From: Magnetospira sp.
Lineage (GTDB): Bacteria > Pseudomonadota > Alphaproteobacteria > Rhodospirillales > Magnetospiraceae
DNA length: 7,099 nt
Direction of reading: 5' to 3'
NCBI GenBank assembly: GCA_028277325.1
Contig: JANQGL010000157.1
Span: forward strand, 1-7,099
Part shown: piece by piece, positions 5,612 to 7,099 of the stretch
Position numbering within the stretch: the stretch's first letter is position 1
Layout: each line of letters starts with the position of its first letter
Position numbers and translations under genes: made by a program
The notes under the pieces: model-generated
Told to the model about the DNA's origin: nothing
The model's input: the letters and a program-made list of their open reading frames with translations, nothing else
Database searches by the model: none

Positions 5612-5800
5612 TTGGCCAACACGTTCCTTCGCCACGCGGCGCTCGATGACCGACTCCGCCGGTTGACCGACGTGACGGGCAAGGCGCGCATCCTGGCCCG
5701 GATCAAGTCGGCGGAGCACGGCAATTTCGGCGACTGCGAGCCGGTGGGCGAAGGCGTGAGCGAGATGCGGACCGGGTAACGCGTCTACTTCACCCGCCTT
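5612..5800 (+). pseudogene. Remnant of a RelE/HigB-type toxin, broken by an in-frame stop
   Basis: The frame reads DDRLRRLTDVTGKARILARI, then HGNFGDCEPVGEGVSEMR, which is the hallmark N-terminal two thirds of the HigB/addiction-module killer family (RelE/ParE fold mRNA interferase, usual length ~95-100 aa). Intact members continue roughly EMR-IDYGPGY-RVYFTR. Here the copy reads EMR-TG-stop-RVYFTR: about four codons are missing and the tyrosine codon has become TAA (5777-5779), while RVYFTR follows in the same frame. No good start codon is present (a TTG at 5612 is the only option close to the homology) and the HigA antitoxin that normally follows is absent. It begins 4 bases after the chemoreceptor stop. 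I infer a decayed, inactive toxin gene; the missing start also argues that the 5' end was lost. Confidence 0.75.
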
Positions 5801-5817
5801 GGGCCAGGCGTGGCACG

Positions 5818-5973
5818 CGACCCGTGTTCGCCGATCACCACGCCACCGGCATCCGGGCCGGCGACGCCCTGCATCTGGCGGTCGCGGCGGAACAGGGCGC
5901 GACCCTGGCCACCCTGGATCGCCTCCAGGCGGCCGCAGGGCCGCCGCTCGGGGTGGGAACCCACCTGCTTTAG
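5818..5973 (+). pseudogene. 3' remnant of a PIN-domain (VapC-type) toxin
   Basis: In a different frame from the preceding toxin remnant, the DNA encodes HHATGIRAGDALHLAVA, then GATLATLDRLQAAAG and GVGTHLL before a TAG stop (5971-5973). This is the C-terminal ~50 residues of a VapC-like PIN ribonuclease (usual length ~130-140 aa), including the conserved acidic residues in AGDALHLA and TLD. The N-terminal two thirds with the first catalytic aspartate, and any VapB antitoxin, are missing, so it cannot be active. The junction with the HigB remnant falls around 5800-5818. Its TAG stop overlaps the TAA stop of the convergent oxidoreductase gene. Confidence 0.75.
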
Positions 5974-7099
5974 GCTTGCTCCGCCGCCTCGGTGCGCCCC
6001 TTGAGGCCGCGCGCGATCCATTGCCGGGTCAGTTTCTCCTGCACCCCGTTCTGGGCCAGGCGCTGGTGCAGGCAGCCGAAGTCCACCCGGTCCAGGTCCT
6101 GGTCCTGGTTGAAGCAGGAGAAGATCACCGAGCGCCGGCCGGTGTCCGGGTCCACGTGGGCCTGCAGGCACTGGGCGCAGATCTCCTTCATCATGCATTG
6201 CATCGGCGAGTTGATCGACCCGATGCCGACGTGATCGCCCTTCAGGTGGGGCTTCAGCACCCCGTGGCGGGCCGCCCGCACCGCGTCCATCATGCGGTCG
6301 GAGCCGATCGCCACCACCCGGTCGATCGTGTTCAGGGGGATCGTCGCCTCGCCCAGCCGGCCCGAGGCGTAGGCCGCCATCGCCTCGACGATGTTGCCGA
6401 CGAAGGCGCGGTCCTGCGGCCGCCCGGCGACGAAGCCCGGCGCCGCGTCGCAGCACCAGACGATCAGGTCGGCCGCCTTTTCGATGTTCTCCACGTGATA
6501 GCGGTCGTCGAGTCCCTTGTAGCCGGCGAAGTAGAGCACCCTGGAGCCGGCGGCGCGCATCGCCTGGCCGACCGAGAACAGCACCGCGTTGCCGAGCCCG
6601 CCGCCGGCCAGCAGCACCGTCTCGCCGCCCGGGGTCTCGGTGGGCGCTCCGGTCGGTCCCATCAGGACCACCGGTTCGCCCGGCTTCAGATGGGCGCAGA
6701 GGTTGGACGATCCGCCCATCTCCAGCACGATGACCGACACCAGTCCGGCCGCGGCGTCGACCCAGGCTCCGGTCAGGGCCAGACCCTCCATGTTGAAGCG
6801 GCTGTCCTCGTGGACCAGGGCGTGGGCCTCGAAGTTCTGCAGCCGGAAGAACTGTCCCGGCTTGAAGCGGCGCGCCGCCGCCGGCGCCCGGACCACCACC
6901 TCGACGATGGTCGGAGTCAGACGCTTGACCGCATGCACCACGGCGCGCAGGTCGCGGTTCAGGCGCGCCGTCAGGTCGGCCGCCGTCCCCGGCGACGGGG
7001 CGCGCCGGCGCAGAACCCGGTCGACCACCGGATAGCCCAGCTTGGCGCTGGCCATCGCCTTGACCACGTTGCCGGCCCAGGCCGGGTGCTGGTCGCCGA
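5970..7099 (-). CDS. Flavoprotein oxidoreductase, C-terminal PyrK/NfnA/SudB-like module (cut by right window edge)
   Basis: The last ~375 residues of a larger protein; the frame is open to the right edge and a GTG at 7067 is unlikely to be the true start, because upstream codons (HPAWAGNVVKAMASAK) continue like the end of a GltD/NfnB-type FAD/NAD(P) domain. The visible module has a ferredoxin-NADP reductase-like FAD barrel (TPTIVEVVVRAP, then FKPGQFFRLQN), the LKPGEPVVLMGPTG strand, an NAD(P)-binding segment ETVLLAGGGLGNAVLFSVG, and a cysteine cluster C-x5-C-x2-C-x17-C (codons at 6195-6197, 6177-6179, 6168-6170 and 6114-6116) that would hold an iron-sulfur cluster as in PyrK, NfnA and SudB. 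It probably moves electrons between NAD(P)H and a second acceptor via FAD and Fe-S. Neighbourhood suggests but does not prove a link to electron supply for nitrogenase; glutamate synthase-like, sulfide dehydrogenase-like or transhydrogenase-like roles are alternatives. Its TAA stop (5970-5972) overlaps the stop of the convergent PIN remnant. Confidence 0.8.
   Translation of the reverse strand, partial: GDQHPAWAGNVVKAMASAKLGYPVVDRVLRRRAPSPGTAADLTARLNRDLRAVVHAVKRLTPTIVEVVVRAPAAARRFKPGQFFRLQNFEAHALVHEDSRFNMEGLALTGAWVDAAAGLVSVIVLEMGGSSNLCAHLKPGEPVVLMGPTGAPTETPGGETVLLAGGGLGNAVLFSVGQAMRAAGSRVLYFAGYKGLDDRYHVENIEKAADLIVWCCDAAPGFVAGRPQDRAFVGNIVEAMAAYASGRLGEATIPLNTIDRVVAIGSDRMMDAVRAARHGVLKPHLKGDHVGIGSINSPMQCMMKEICAQCLQAHVDPDTGRRSVIFSCFNQDQDLDRVDFGCLHQRLAQNGVQEKLTRQWIARGLKGRTEAAEQA

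Noticed and set aside
3559..5724. A 721-codon open frame antisense to the chemoreceptor
   Set aside because: Composition (H, G, R, D rich) mirrors the codon bias of the receptor gene; no recognisable domain. It is a GC shadow.
5928..5965. Two short GC-rich inverted repeats (5928-5945 and 5952-5965) as a terminator for the convergent genes
   Set aside because: No U run on either strand, and both lie in the coding remnant of the PIN toxin where such repeats are expected in GC-rich DNA.
1..7099. tRNA, rRNA, CRISPR arrays, insertion sequences or transposases
   Set aside because: No tRNA-like cloverleaf, regularly spaced repeats, terminal inverted repeats or transposase motifs were seen by eye.

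Overview
The window is GC-rich DNA that reads as an alphaproteobacterial diazotroph, most likely a Rhodospirillales-type organism (Rhodospirillum/Azospirillum/Magnetospirillum relatives). This rests on the DraG homologue, the NifB with a C-terminal NifX-like domain, the NifQ, the sigma54/NifA promoter design and the strong G/C bias at third codon positions. Species identity cannot be set from the sequence alone.

Left half (1-3146, minus strand): a compact nitrogen-fixation operon read right to left. Its order is nifB, a 94-aa [2Fe-2S] ferredoxin, a 115-aa Shethna/FeSII-type [2Fe-2S] protein, nifQ, and draG (cut by the left edge). Together these genes would build the FeMo-cofactor core (NifB), supply electrons and possibly Fe-S/redox support (ferredoxin), shield nitrogenase from oxygen (FeSII), deliver molybdenum (NifQ) and remove the inhibitory ADP-ribose from the Fe protein (DraG). 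A 10-bp-arm hairpin lies just after nifB.

Centre (3147-3453): a 307-bp divergent control region. On the nifB side it holds a -24/-12 sigma54 promoter, a candidate IHF site and two NifA-type upstream activator sequences sitting inside a 14-bp perfect inverted repeat. On the other side is an AT-rich sigma70-like promoter and a G8 run just before the start of a chemoreceptor gene.

Right half, plus strand: a complete 717-aa methyl-accepting chemotaxis protein (3454-5607) with two membrane segments, a periplasmic sensor domain, HAMP and the MCP signalling hairpin. Behind it (5612-5973) is a small toxin graveyard: a RelE/HigB-type toxin remnant broken by an in-frame stop and a short deletion, joined to the last ~50 codons of a PIN-domain (VapC-type) toxin in another frame.

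Right edge, minus strand (5970-7099): the C-terminal ~375 residues of a flavoprotein oxidoreductase module resembling the PyrK/NfnA/SudB ferredoxin-NAD(P) reductase family, with a four-cysteine iron-sulfur motif. The rest of the gene lies beyond the window, so its pathway is not settled here.

I see no clear new biological system. The most notable items are the gene grouping (FeSII and draG inside a nifB-nifQ operon), the palindromic double activator site, and the double toxin remnant.
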